From Tuctoria greenei (lineage: Eukaryota > Streptophyta > Magnoliopsida > Poales > Poaceae), in the NCBI GenBank assembly GCA_036927565.1, contig JAYESD010000009.1, positions 155,022,929 to 155,086,928 of the forward strand: DNA of 64,000 nt, in the 5' to 3' direction. The notes under the pieces were generated by a model, which worked only from the letters and a program-made list of their open reading frames with translations, was not told the DNA's origin and made no database searches. Of this stretch, positions 23,228 to 35,091 are shown one piece after another. Each line of letters starts with the position of its first letter. Within the stretch, counting starts at the first letter, position 1. A program made the position numbers and the translations under genes.

Positions 23228-23798
23228 TGTAACACCCTCATTTTCATGCATCATGCCCTACATACATTCATATACATGTTTAACATTAACCCACATAAAG
23301 AGGAACGAGTTTAAAATTGATTTGGAGCATTTAAAATTGATTTGGAACAAAACTGCACTTAAAATACTGAAAAGTGTAGACTAGTCCGATTTTGGTGAGG
23401 ACTAGTCCGATTTCTCTCTGACTAAAAACAGACTTGTCCGATTTTGCTGCGGACTAGTCCGATTTTGCCTCTGAAAACTTTTGGACTTGTCTGATTTTGT
23501 GCGGACTAGTCCGATATTCCAAGAATCCTTGTAAATTAGCTAAGTCCCTGGACTTTTCTGGACTAGTCCGGTGTTCCAGCGGACTTGTCCGTTTTCCTCT
23601 CTGACTAAAGTCGGACTTGTCCAATTTTTGCCCAGACTTGTCCGATTTTCTCTCTGGACATTTTTGGACTAGTCCGGTCCTTTTCGGACTTGTCTGATAT
23701 TTCGCGACCCCGAATTGATCTTTGTTTTACGACTTGTTTCTTGGGTTTCACGTTATGTGGGCCTAGGGACGTTGTGCCTAACTCTTTTAGAGCCCATG
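23228..23798 (+). repeat. D1 5' LTR, left part
   Basis: 571 bp matching the start of the 3' LTR at 43896 through CTCTTTTAGAGCCCA. It is cut by the CACTA insertion, with ATG as the putative 3-base target site. About 23377-23700 carries a dense array of GGACT(A/T)GTCC palindromic motifs. Confidence 0.9.
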
Positions 23799-24075
23799 CA
23801 CTACAGGAAACGCTATCACTTACGTCGGCCAACTTTATTTACGTCGGTCGACCGACGTAAATTAAATAACTTACGTCGGCCAGGAAAAACCGACGTAAGT
23901 TAACTAACTTACATCGGCGGCCGACGTGAGTTAGAAGACCGACAACAATAAATGTAAACTTACGTCGGTCTGGACAACTAGCCGACGTGAATAAAGATGC
24001 CAACGTAAGTAAGGATTAACTTACGTCGGCTGGAAGACTGACCGACGTAAGTTACATAGGCCGACGTAAGTTAAG
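23799..24075 (+). repeat. CACTA left terminal and subterminal repeats
   Basis: After the terminal CACTACAGGAAACGC come about ten copies of ACTTACGTCGG or its complement CCGACGTAAGT within 260 bases, often paired as inverted repeats. In En/Spm, such subterminal 10-15-mers bind the TNPA protein. The copies vary by one or two bases. Confidence 0.9.
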
Positions 24076-24391
24076 TATTTTAACCTACCCCGCACGCCTT
24101 CTCTTTTCCGTTTCTTACCCGCGCGTGCCGCTTTGCCAACCCGTCGCCGCTGCCCCGCTCTCGCTCCCGCCGCCGGCCCACCACACCCACGCTGCCCCTG
24201 GCCTCGCCGCCCCCGGTCTACCGCGCCCCCAGCCTCGCCGCCCCAGGTCTGCCGCGCCCCCGGCCTCGCCGCCCCCATTCCGCCGCGCCCCTGGCCTCGG
24301 CCCGCCGCGCCCCCGGCCACGCCGCCCCTGGCCTCGCTGGCCCCGGACCGCCGCGCCCTCGCTGCGCCCCCGACGCCTCCGGCACCGAGGT
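24076..24391 (+). other. GC-rich leader exon of the CACTA transposase transcript
   Basis: Very C-rich sequence ending in a good splice donor, ACCGAG|GTGAGC, at 24391/24392. The next credible acceptor, TTAAACTGCAG at 31431, lies nine bases before the transposase ATG. Proline-rich frames here are probably untranslated leader. The exon/intron reading is inference. Confidence 0.45.
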
Positions 24392-25433
24392 GAGCTCAGC
24401 GTTTTTTTTTTGCTTTCATTTTAAAATCCATATGCACAATAGGGAATTATTCCTACAAATTATATAGATACACAATAGGGAATCATGCATGGTTTAGGGT
24501 TTAGGGTTAAAATGTATACACAATATGATTACATGGCTTCACATGGTCACTTGTTTCTCCTGACAGAAAACTGTCTCGTTGAAGTTTTTTTAAGACCTTT
24601 GGTGCACGTTATATTTATTCTGTAGTTCATGGTAGATTGTTCGTCCATGGTTCATGGTGTATCTGAGCATTTGCCTCATGTAAAGACCAAAGCAGTGCGA
24701 ATAATGTTTACTATGCTTATGTTAGAATTAAATCGATAAATTGATGAATTACAATTGATGAATTTTTATGCTTATTTGTTATGCTTAGAATTATGGTTAG
24801 AATTGAATTGCTTATGTTTAGGTTTAATTTAATTGAATTGAATTGCTTATATTAGAATTGAGTTGATAAATTGATGAATTACAATGGATAATTGTTATGT
24901 TTAGGTTTATTTGAATTGCTTAGTTTTTTGAATTATGGTTACAATTTTAATTTTGATTGCCTGAGTGTTTAAGTACTATATATACACAAATGGGCTTCGG
25001 ACCGGCTTGACAAGGCCCGACAAGGCCCATTTAGTGGTAAGGTAAAGTATGCGTGTAGACGGGCACGAAGGCGAACGACGACGGTGAGGATGGCAAGCAC
25101 CTGCGCGTGGATGGCGTACCCCGACGAAGTGGTTTCATCTCTGATCTATTTATAGCAGCTAACCCTAAAGCCATCGTAAGATAACAGTGGGTCCAGACTG
25201 GGCATAACGTACGACGAGCTAACACTAAAGTCGTCTTAAGTTAACGACGGGCTTCGATGGGGCATAACTTACTCTCTAAGACCAACTGGATGTGGAGCGT
25301 AATACCCTACTCCACATGGATGTGAAATTGTCATCTAAGACCAACTTTCCTCTCACTCTTTCTCTAGTTCTTTCCTCTCTCTTAAATGACCTCAAAATGA
25401 AAATGAGCAACGTAACCTATAGCAATGTATTAC
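24392..25433 (+). other. CACTA first intron, left part
   Basis: AT-rich, with local duplications (TTGATGAATTACAAT near 24730 and 24860), a short telomere-like tract TTTAGGGTTTAGGG near 24493, and an unclassified segment with two CTAAGACCAACT copies (about 25275 and 25336) next to the element E insertion. No gene seen. Confidence 0.45.
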
Positions 25434-25614
25434 TGTAACACCCTCAACTTTCGCATCATGCATTGCATACATGATCATGCATTGCATACATGATCATGCA
25501 TTAAACATTAGTAGGATAAAAGATAGATAATAAAAGATAAAACATACATATATGGTGTAGCAAAAAGAGGAAAAAAGAAAATAATAGCGTAAAACATGTA
25601 TTAGGGAATAAATA

Positions 25615-25805
25615 TAAAAATAATAATAATAATACAAAAAAGAATAAATAAACAATAATATATAAATAAATTATATATAATAATAAATATATATATAATA
25701 ATAAATAAATAAAATGAATAAGATATATAAAATAAATAAAATATAAATAATAAAATATATAATAATAATAATATAAAAAGAATAAATAATCAATAATATA
25801 TTTAT
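25615..25805. repeat. AAT/AT-rich simple repeat in the element E LTR
   Basis: About 190 bp of (AAT)n, (AATA)n and (AT)n. The homologous stretch in the 3' LTR (about 28370-28550) has diverged into mostly ATATAT and A-rich runs. Confidence 0.8.
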
Positions 25806-26222
25806 TAAAAAAACAGAAAAACCCACCCGCCGGCCAGGCCAAACGGCCCAGCCAGCGGGCACCTCCCGCTCGGCCCCGTTGACCCGAGCGCACAGCGCGC
25901 TGCCCCGCTGGCCCCGCCGCCTGGGCTCCGCTCGCGCCCGGCCACGTGCCGTGGCCCCACCTCGCCGCCTGCCGCTCCCGAGCGCGCGTAGCGCGCGAGC
26001 CAGCGAGCCCGCCACCTGGCCACACCCCGCCGCCTGGCGCCCGCGCGCGAGCCCTGCCGCACGCGCTCACGCGCCCTGGGCCCCGCACCGCTAACTCCCG
26101 CCCGATGCCACCCGACCGCGACCGGCCTCGCCCAACCCGCGCTCGGACCTCGCCCAGGCCGAGTCGGCCGTACGTTCCGTGGCCGATCGGGAGACTGCCG
26201 ATCGCATGCCGCGTCCCGCCGC

Positions 26223-26230
26223 TATAAAAG
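26223..26230 (+). promoter_or_regulatory. TATA box of the element E 5' LTR
   Basis: TATAAAAG follows the GC-rich U3 block. The equivalent TATAAATA is at 28989-28996 in the 3' LTR. Conservation of position in both LTRs supports a promoter at the U3/R boundary. Confidence 0.7.
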
Positions 26231-28010
26231 AGACCGTAGGTCTCGTAGGGTTTTTCCCGAGCGGAGAAGACGCCGCCGCCTTCCAAAGAAAACGCCGCCG
26301 GTACAGAGGAAAAAGCACCAGAGGGCTGCGCCGCAGGGAAGAAAAGGAAGAAAAAGGAGGGGAAAAAGAGGAGGGCGCTGTCGTCCGCCGGAGATCATCA
26401 TTGCCATCGCGTCGCCGTCGTCGTGCCGCCGGAGGACCTTGCGCATCTACTTCGTCTACGCATCGTCCCCATCCCGCGATCATCGAAACCATCGCCTCTA
26501 CGGTAGGCCACGTTCCGATGCAAATTTTAGCAAACATATTGAATCTAATAGACGTAGTTTGATCGTAGTAGCACCGTCTTTTTATTTTCAGCAACATTAA
26601 TCCCAGCTAAAACCCCCGTAAACTCATATGAACACGTATGAACTAGTTGCATCTAATTAATAAACAACCGTAGTAAATTAATTATTGAATTGTGCATGCA
26701 TACATGTCATTGCATGTTGATTATTTTGTGTGTATCATATTGAATTGTATGTATTTTCTTGTATGTATGATCACGCGTAGGGGAACGTGCTCAAGAGGCC
26801 GCATACGAGGATTTCCAAAATCAAGACTTTGAAGCGCTTGAGCAACCCCATCCGCCGGAGCAAGGCAAGTGTCCTTGAAGCATATTGATCCTATTTTTAA
26901 AATAAATGTTTTGTTTGCAAACTGCATGCTTGTGTCAATTTGATGAGAATCCTATGGTAGGAAGTTTACTAGATTTGTTTAACGACCCTTGTCACCTGGA
27001 ATATATGGTAGAGAGTCGGGAAGGGTTTTTACCTTTTTGCTTCGCTTAATTAATTGGGATGGCAAACAACACTACACATTTAATTATGCATCAATGATAT
27101 TCTGGTTAATGTGAACTGGTCAATACGATGGGTGATCTACGCAAGCATGGTATGTGGATGGGTTGGATGTTATGGTGGTTTGCTTGCCTTAGATCTAAGG
27201 ACCGGTTCATGCGAGAATATGCCAGGACAATAGTACCACCACAAGGCCAAGTATGGGTGCGGCGTAGCTGAATAATTAGGAGCGTTGCTAGTATTGTATG
27301 GACCATTGGATGGCGCGGGGAATGGGAGTCGAGGAGGACTGCCCTGGGATCCGCATGGCACACGAGGGGGCCCGTGGGTGGGAGAATGGAGATTCAAGCC
27401 TGCCGGTGAAACCTTAGTGGGCCCGTACATACTAGTAATCCCTTTTGAAAGGCTATTTTGTGATCTCTTGGCCGCACACCTCGGAAGTGTGACAGAGCAA
27501 CATAGAGGTTCTTAGTCACCGAAAGGTGATGAAATCACGAACATGTGGGTAAAGTGGTACAACCTCTGCAGAGTGTTAAAAACTATCATGATAGCCGTGC
27601 TCCCGGTTATGAGTGCCTAGATGACCTACATGATTAGAGGGAAATTGGGATTTGGGATGGTTATGATTGATATTATGGTTATGGTTATGGTTATGGGATG
27701 GAATCATGGTTTATGACATTGATTATGGTTATTGGCAATGGTAAACTATGGACTGGTATTGTGATGGTTACATGGTTTATGATGGGTTTACTTCACATAA
27801 ATATGATTCATTGCTTTTTCAAATGGTTTTACTGTACTTTTCAGCACTTAGCCATTATTATTATCGTCATTTGAATCAGCCATATGTCATACTTTCCACA
27901 CTTGCTGAGTACGACATCTACTCACCATTGCAATCCCCCCAACACCTACTCGAGACAATTGGGAGTACTCTGAGGATCACGCGGAGTACTAGGTTGTGTA
28001 CCGCCGTCAA

Positions 28011-28232
28011 GAGGATTTGTCCTATGTCGAGCAACCTATCAAGATCTTGGACGTAACGGAAAGAGTCACGAGAAATAAGAGGATCCGTTGGTGCAAAATG
28101 CAATGGAAACACCATACAAAAGCCGAAGCTACGTGGGAACGTGAAGAGGACTTGAAGGCAGAATTCCCTCACCTTTTCTCCACGCTATCGAATCTCGAGG
28201 GCGAGATTCACTTTAAGGGGGTAGGTTTGTAA
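28011..28232 (+). pseudogene. Element E pol remnant: chromodomain only
   Basis: Encodes EDLSYVEQPIKILD, TERVTRNKRIRWCKMQWKHH, ATWEREEDLKAEFPHLF and EIHFKGVGL, ending at a stop within the first bases of the 3' LTR. This is the C-terminal integrase chromodomain, which in related chromoviruses steers integration to heterochromatin. It is fused directly to LTR sequence upstream, so no intact protein is made. Confidence 0.88.
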
Positions 28233-28404
28233 CACCCTCAATTTTCGCATCATGCATTGCATACATGTTCATGCATTAAGTATTAATAGAATAAAAGAAA
28301 AATGATAAACCATACATATATGGTGTAGCAAAAAGAAGAAATAGAAAATAATAATTATAGCCTAAAACTTGTAATAGGGAATAAGTATAAAAATAATAAT
28401 AAAA

Positions 28405-28435
<31 letters not shown>

Positions 28436-31060
28436 AATGTATATATAAATAATATATATAATAACTGTATATAAAAAATAATAATAAATAAATATTATAA
28501 AGAATAAAGAAATAATAATATATTTATAAAAAAAGAAAAATAAAAAAAAGAAAAAAAAAAGAAAAACCAACCGCCGGCCAGGCCCAACGGCCCAGCCAGC
28601 AGCCGACGCCCACCCGGCGCGACTCCCGCACCCACCCAATGTGACGCCCGCGCTGGGCCCCACCCCGGCCCCAGCACCGCACGCAGCCGCCCGACACGCC
28701 GCACCGCTCCCGCCGCCTGGCCTCAAGCGCGCCCGCGCCTTGGCCCCACCCCGCCGCCCGCCGCTCCCGAATGTGCGGTCCCGCGCGCCCCTCCGCTCGC
28801 GCCGACCCGACCGACGCACCGCACGCGCCTGCCGCGACCTGGCCCCACCCCGCGAGCCGCCCGACGCGCCCCGACCCCGCCTGCTGGGTCTCGCCTCCCG
28901 CGCGCGCCTGGCACCCGCTCGCGCCCCAGCGCGATGAGCGCGCCGCGCGACCCCGACCGAGCCGGTCTCTGACCGCGATCTCGCCGCCTATAAATACCGA
29001 CGTAGGTCTTCGTAGGGTTCCACGATCCCAGGAAACACCGCCGCCATAAAAGAAAAAGTCGCCGGTACAGAGAACAGAGGCGCCACAGGGAAGAAAAGGA
29101 AGAAAAAGGAGGGGAAGAAGAGGAGGAAAAAGAGGAGAGCGCTGTCGTCCGCCGGAGATCGTCGTCGCCACCGCGTCGCCGTCGTCGTGCCGCCGGAGGA
29201 TCTTGCGCATCTACTTCGTCTACGCATCGTCCCCATCCCGCGATCATCGAAGCCATCGCATCTACAGTAGGCCATGTTCCGATGCGAATTTTAGCGAACA
29301 TATTGAATCTAATAGACGTAGTTTGATCGTAGTAGCACTGTTTTTTTTATTTTCAGCAACATTAATCCCCGCTAAAACCCCCGTAAACTCATATGAACAC
29401 GTATGAACTAGTTGCATCTAATTAATAAACAACCGTAGTAAATTAATTATTGAATTGTGCATGCATACATGTCATTGCATGTTGATTATTTTGTGTGCAT
29501 CATATTGAATTGTATGTATTTTCTTGTATGTATGATCACGCGTGGAGGAACGTGCTCAAGAGGCCGCATACGAGGATTTCCAAAATCAAGACTTTGAAGC
29601 GCTTGAGCAACCCCATCCGTTGGAGCAAGGCAAGTGTCCTTGATCATATTGATCCTGTTTTATTAAATGTTTTGTTTGAGAACCTGCATGCTTGTGTCAA
29701 TATGATGGGAAACCCATACGTAGGAGTTTACTAGCGTTGTTTGCCACCCCTTGTCGCCAGGATATACACGATGAGTCGGGTATGGGTATTTTTCTTTTTG
29801 CACCGCATCACTACATGGGTTATGGGTAACTTAAATAATGTAGTTGACACTTTAATTACGACAACTTGGGATGGTAATAAGATGATGATTAATTTAGCAA
29901 CCTGGAACTTAGGAGATCTAAGCAAGCATGGTTTTGTGGATGGGTTGGATGATATGGTGGGTTGCTTGCCTTAGATCTAAGGACCGGTTCATGCGAGAAT
30001 ATGCTAGGTCAACAGTGCCACCACAAGGCCAAGTATGGGTGCGGCGTAGCTGAATAATTAGGAGCGCTGCTAGTATTGTATGGACCATTGGATGGCGCGG
30101 GGAATGGGAGTCGAGGAGGGCTACCCTGGGATCTGCACGGCACACGAGGGGGCCCGTGGGTGGGATATTGGAGATTCAAGCCTGCCGGTGAAACCTTAGT
30201 GGGCCTGTACATACTAGTAGCCCCTTTTGAAAGGCTATTTTGTGATCTCTTGGCCACACACCTACGGAAGTGTGAGACGGCATAATGGAGGCTTCTTAGT
30301 CACCGAAAGGTGATGAAATCACGAACGTGTGGGTAAAGTGGTACAACCTCTGCAGAGTGTTTAAAACTATCATGATAGCCGTGCTCCCGGTTAAGAGCAC
30401 CTGGATGACCTACATGATTAGAATTGGACTCGGAATTTTGGGATGGTTGGTATGGTTTTGGGTTGTCACTTGAGTATTGTCGGTAAATGAGATATTATGA
30501 AATTGGCATATGGTATTAATTTTATGGTTGGCTGGTATTAATGGATTGCGGTGATAAATGAGAACTGTTGGATTTATGGTATGATAATTACTTGGGTCAT
30601 GAAGGGAAATAAATTCACGTAGACATGATAGGCCGTTTTTACATGTTTATGAAATGTACTTTTCTGAAATTAGCCAATTTATTCCAATCATTTGTTTAGC
30701 CACATGTCATCTATTTCCACACTTGCTGAGTACGACATGTACTCACCCTTGCAATCCCCCCCCCCCCCAACAGCTACTGGAGACAATTGGGAGTACCCTG
30801 AGGATCACGCGGAGTACTAGGTTGCGTACCGCTGTCAATTGCATGTGGAATGGAGTCGAGCTGCTTAGTTTATTTTCCGCTGCATTATTTAGAGCTTTAT
30901 CATTTGTGAACTATTGGATTATTGTAATAAAGTACTTATTTAATAGTTAAGGCGTGGTTAAATTCTGTATATCGTTTTTGATGCAACTGTATATGTGTGA
31001 TGAACTTCCTGGGCACACATATGCGTTACGCTTGGTTCATATTCGGAACCGGGTGTCACA
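28228..31060 (+). repeat. Element E 3' LTR (complete, 2,833 bp)
   Basis: Starts TGTAACACCCTCAATTTTCG after the purine tract TTTAAGGGGG and ends GGGTGTCACA. TATA-like TATAAATA at 28989. A C-rich run (about 13 C) near 30756. The last ~220 bp (30839-31060) have no counterpart in the truncated 5' LTR. Confidence 0.9.
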
Positions 31061-31078
31061 ATTACCCGTTTCGGATCG

Positions 31079-31113
31079 GCACGTTTCACATGCCATTGGC
31101 ATGTGAGACGTGC
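31079..31113. repeat. Short perfect-like hairpin beside the element E insertion
   Basis: GCACGTTTCACATGCC and GGCATGTGAGACGTGC are inverted copies (one mismatch) separated by ATT. It lies 14 bases past the ATTAC target duplication. Non-coding. Confidence 0.75.
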
Positions 31114-31144
31114 AGGTTTGGAATTGTCCCTTTTTGGACAGCCT

Positions 31145-31340
31145 CAGAGTGACCGAGGGGGCGTGGCTTGTGACGAGACGTGGGTTCGGATTTGGACGAG
31201 ATCTCGGTGGCATAACCCTGTTGTTCTCTGCTGCACCATTTTTGGGCGTGTAGTGGAGAACAACAGGGTTATGCTGCCGAAATTTCGTTCGAATCCAGAT
31301 CACGCGTCTCGTCATGAGCACGCTCCGCTCGGTCACTCTT
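31145..31340. repeat. Long foldback (about 85-bp arms, 27-bp loop)
   Basis: The 5' arm (31145-31228) and 3' arm (31256-31340) are imperfect inverted copies. The innermost 19 bases, GCATAACCCTGTTGTTCTC (31210-31228), pair perfectly with 31256-31274. Further out, GAGTGACCGAG pairs with CTCGGTCACTC and GACGAGACG with CGTCTCGTC, with mismatches between. It lies inside the CACTA first intron. It may be a foldback MITE or the right part of an unclassified element. Confidence 0.8.
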
Positions 31341-31439
31341 GGGTGGGTTTAGGATCTATCTTCCTAGGTTGTAGGGCCGTGACATAACATAACAATACAT
31401 TAACGACAATTTCTTTCGCGTTAAACTGCAGAGTCAAAC

Positions 31440-34400
31440 ATGGGCGAAGATCGTAGTTGGATGTACACTGGTTGGAAGAGCAGAACTGGTGGTCACTCAG
31501 ATGAGTGGTACGCCAAGACAGAAGCTTTTGTGGAATGAGCTTTTTCATTGTCAAATAGCGATAAGGCGCGGTGCCCATGTACGAAATGCCGAAACAGATT
31601 TTTGGACAAAGTGGAACTTACGTTGCACTTGTGTTGAAACGGTTACGTGTCACATTATGAGTTGTGGAACTTCCACGGCGAGACAGCTTCTCAAGCTGTA
31701 CAAGAAGTGGAAGCGGACAATGATGATGCCACAGAGGTTGATATGATGGACTAGATGCTGGAAGTTATACGACCAGAGCTTACAGAAGATCCTCAAACAG
31801 CAGAGGTTAAAGAGTTCTTCAAACGTCTCAAAGATTCAGAAGAGGCACTGCATGGACACACTAAAATGTCAATCCTCAATTTTGTAACTAGACTTATGGC
31901 AATTAAGTCTAAGTTCTTCTTTTCTAACAATTGTTACAACATGCTCATCAATTTGTTCAAAGATGCCTTTCCATAACCCAACAAAGTGCCTAAGGATATG
32001 TACAACTCGAAGAAAATTCTTTCCGGCCTCGGTATGAAGCACGAAAAGATTGATGTGTGTCCGGACAACTGAATGCTTTTCTGGAGAGAGCATGCCAATG
32101 AGAACAAATGTTTGAAATGTGGTCAACCGATGTTTGACAAAGTTGTTAATAACGATGGTAATACTGTGACGACAGAAGTCGCATGTAAGCAGCTTCGTTA
32201 CTTACCTGTGACACCGAGGTTGAAGCGGCTGTTCCTTTAAAAAAACCGGCCAGACACATGAGATGGCACAAAGAAGGTGAGCGTGAGAACAATGGAGTCA
32301 TGACGCACCCGTCCGATGGTGAGGCATGGAAGGTGCTGGACCAGTTCGACCCATAATTCGCTCATGAAGTGAGAAATGTTTGCATCGGGTTGGCGACAGA
32401 TGGGTTCACGCCGTTAAGCACAAATGTCGCACCATACTCCTCTTGACCCATCTTTGTCATTCCGTACAATCTTCCATCGGCTTTTTGCATGAAGAATGAG
32501 TTTATGTTTCTTAGCGTCATTGTACCTGGGCCAGATCATCCTGGGTCACGTCTCAACGTGATGTTGAAACCTTTGATAGAAGAGTTGAAAATGTTGTGGA
32601 CAGGAGTCGAAGCGTATGACTCTTACAAGAAATAGAAATTCAACCTCCAAGCTGCTTATTTGTGGTCCATTCATGATTTTCCGACAGACGACATGTTTTC
32701 TGGATGGAGCACTCATGGTCGGTTGACGTGTCCGATATGTGCCTCAGATACCGATTGCTTTCAACTTACCCATGGAGGCAAGATATCTTACTTCGATTGT
32801 CATAGACGTTGGCTGCCTCCAAATCACTTGTTTAGACAACAGAGGAATGTCTTCAGAAAGAACACCATTGTCACTAAAGGACCACCAAAACGTCTTAACG
32901 GGTCAGAAATATCTAATATGTTGGACAAATTGGTGCCAGATGAAGGTCGTCCTGGATATTTCAAAGGTTACGGAGACAAACACAATTGGACTCACATATG
33001 TGGACTTTGGGAGTTACCATATGTGAATTCGTTGATTCTAAGGCACAACATTGATGTTATGCATCAAGAGCGTAACATGGCCAAATGTATCATAAGCACA
33101 TGCATGGACATGACGAACAAAACAAAAGACAATTTAAAGGCTCGAAAGGATCTTGCCGACCTTTGTAACCGTCAAACTCTTGAGCTCTCCGAAAATTGTG
33201 GTAAACCACGCGTTCCTTTCTGTCTTCAACCTAAAGAAAAAAAAGAAGTTCTCGAATGGTTGCAAAGGTTGAAATTCCCAGATGGTTATGCAGCTAGTCT
33301 GAGACGAGCCATGAATGTGAAATCGGGAAAGCTCATTGGGTTGAAGAGTCATGATTATCACATAATCATGGAAAGACTTCTGCCTGTTATGTTTTGAGGT
33401 TATTTTGACGATGCAATGTGGAAGGTGTTAGCCGAGCTTAGCCACTTCTATAGGCAACTCTGTGCTAAAGAAATCACGCTAGAGATGATGACTACATTGG
33501 AAAAGGAGGTTCCGGTACTTTTGTGTAAGATGGAAAAATTTTTTCCTCCAGGATTTTTCAATCCAATGCAACATCTCTTAATTCATCTTCCATTTGAAGC
33601 GAAAGTGGGCGGTCCTGTGCAATATAGGTGGATGTATCATATTGAAAGATCACTTAGATATTTGAAACCAATGGTTGGTAACAGGGCAAGGGTTGAAGGT
33701 TGCATCGCTGAAGCTTTTACTCTTAAGGAAGTAGGATACTTCTCAAGTGTTTACTTTGTAGAGGAAAACAATGTTAATACTTCGGTAATGCGGTACAATA
33801 TAGATGAGCAACCTCCTTGTAGCGATCTCTCCATTTTTGCAACAAGAGGCACTACTGTTGGTAGTTACACTTCGTACGATGTTAGCGAAAAACAAAGGCG
33901 TGCTGCATTCTTCTACATGTACGCTAATATGGAAGAAATGAATGAATATTTCAAGTAAGTGTTTCTCCTACACTTATGCTTTTCACTGTCTTTTCCGACA
34001 CATGTATTATAAAAGGTTATCTTTGTCGTGTAGTATGTTCGACAAGCAAAATTGGAGACATAGACATCAACCCACGAGCAAGCAAATAGAACATATTCAA
34101 CGAGAAGGAATAAACGGGAGATCTAATTTTCTCTCCTAGTTTCGAGATCATGTAACGTTTTCTCGATAACTAATAAATGTTAACAACGTTTTCTTATAAC
34201 TTAAGAATGCTTACATTTTCTAATAACTCCATATCTTGGATAGTGCCAAAAAGATGCCAACGTCCATGAAGATTTGCGACAACTATCCCGTGGAGTGGTT
34301 AATGTTAGAATCTAGGTCGATATGATGTCAACGGCTTTTGATTCCATACAACTCAACTTGAATCTCTTCGTCCTCTCGCGACAACATGTAATACCGGAGT

Positions 34401-35013
34401 TTTGATGAGGGCAATCGATTCACAAGATCATGAAACGCAGTACTACAGGATTATTAAAAAAATCCTTGAATTCAATTTTGTCGCAAACAAGCCAATTCGA
34501 GCGGTATTCTTTGACTGCGAATGGTTTGATTCCATTCGTGGAATTTGAGTAAACGAACTTGGCATGGTCGAAGTAAAACACAAGGAACGGTTGAAAGGAT
34601 CGATTCATTAGTTCTTGCACACCAAGTAGAGCAAGTGTACTATGTACCTTATCCATGCAATAAATTCAAAGCTTGGTGGGTCGTACATAGGGTGAATCCT
34701 CGTGAGCGGTTATACGCTCCAGGAGATGATGATTACCACGACGAAGCTAAAGGTTGATTGTATCTACCAAGAGGAAGAGTTGCCAGACTCCTTCTCAGTC
34801 GAGCCCGGTGTAGGACTCGATGACTTAGTTGGAGACGCTCAAGATATCGAGGCTGGCACGGAAGCGAAAACAGAATCAGAATAAAAAACTGAAGATATCG
34901 ATGACATAGTCGAACCTGCTGATTTGCGCAAACAAAAACGATATGCGAAAGAAGAAGATCGATGGGCTGGTTTAAGGAGTAGGGTGCATGATCGTGATGT
35001 TGATGAATTTTGA
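31440..35013 (+). pseudogene. CACTA TNPD-type transposase (Transposase_21 family), decayed
   Basis: Starts MGEDRSWMYTGWK at 31440, then the transposase-associated zinc segment (CPCTKCRN). Next come a degenerate stretch with several stops (31540-32640), the Transposase_21 core (WSIHDFPTDDMFSGWSTHG, CPICASDTDCFQLTHGGK, FDCHRRWLPPNHLFR, NIDVMHQERN), DUF4218 (about 33400-33740: FFPPGFFNPMQHLLIHLPFE, GPVQYRWMYHIERSLRYLK) and DUF4216 (about 34500-34740: VLAHQVEQVYYVPYPCNKFK, WWVVHRVNPRERLYAPGDDD), ending DRDVDEF. Introns are likely (donor CAA|GTAAGTG at 33953/33954). This protein would cut and join the transposon ends. Numerous stops rule out function. Confidence 0.88.
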
Positions 35014-35091
35014 AGTAATGTTTTATTCACTAATTTAACATTAATTTTGTATATTATCTTTGCATATTAATCATTTATTCCTTGGAATAGG

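Larger units (their letters stand above)
25434..28010 (+). repeat. Element E 5' LTR (3' truncated)
   Basis: Matches the 3' LTR up to GTACCGCCGTCAA. Contains a ~21-bp local duplication near 25455-25500, AT-rich simple repeats (25615-25800), a strongly GC-rich block (25830-26220) and a TATA box. Confidence 0.9.
25434..31060 (+). mobile_element. Gypsy element E, internally deleted, nested in the CACTA intron
   Basis: Bounded by TGTAACACCC...GGGTGTCACA ends and an exact 5-bp target duplication ATTAC (25429-25433 and 31061-31065). It consists of a 5' LTR lacking its last ~220 bp (25434-28010), a 220-bp remnant of pol encoding only the chromodomain, and a complete 3' LTR (28228-31060). Gag, protease, RT, RNase H, most of integrase and the primer site are gone. 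LTR sequence shared with D (AGCAAGGCAAGTGTCCTTGA and others) shows E is a related chromovirus family. Confidence 0.92.

Noticed and set aside
24125..24424. Proline-rich plus-strand frames in the CACTA leader
   Set aside because: Composition follows the C-rich leader; no homology recognised, and the splice donor at 24392 lies inside the frame.
25501..26286. 261-codon minus-strand open frame, and proline/arginine-rich frames in 25.8-29.3 kb
   Set aside because: They arise from the GC-rich and AT-repeat parts of element E LTRs. Composition is low-complexity and the frames cross non-coding LTR sequence.
25434..31060. Tandem solo LTRs rather than one element
   Set aside because: A single ATTAC duplication brackets both LTRs and a pol remnant lies between them, so it is one internally deleted element.
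31145..31340. Calling the foldback a microRNA gene
   Set aside because: The arms are long and imperfect outside a 19-bp core and lie in transposon sequence; without small-RNA data it is only a hairpin.
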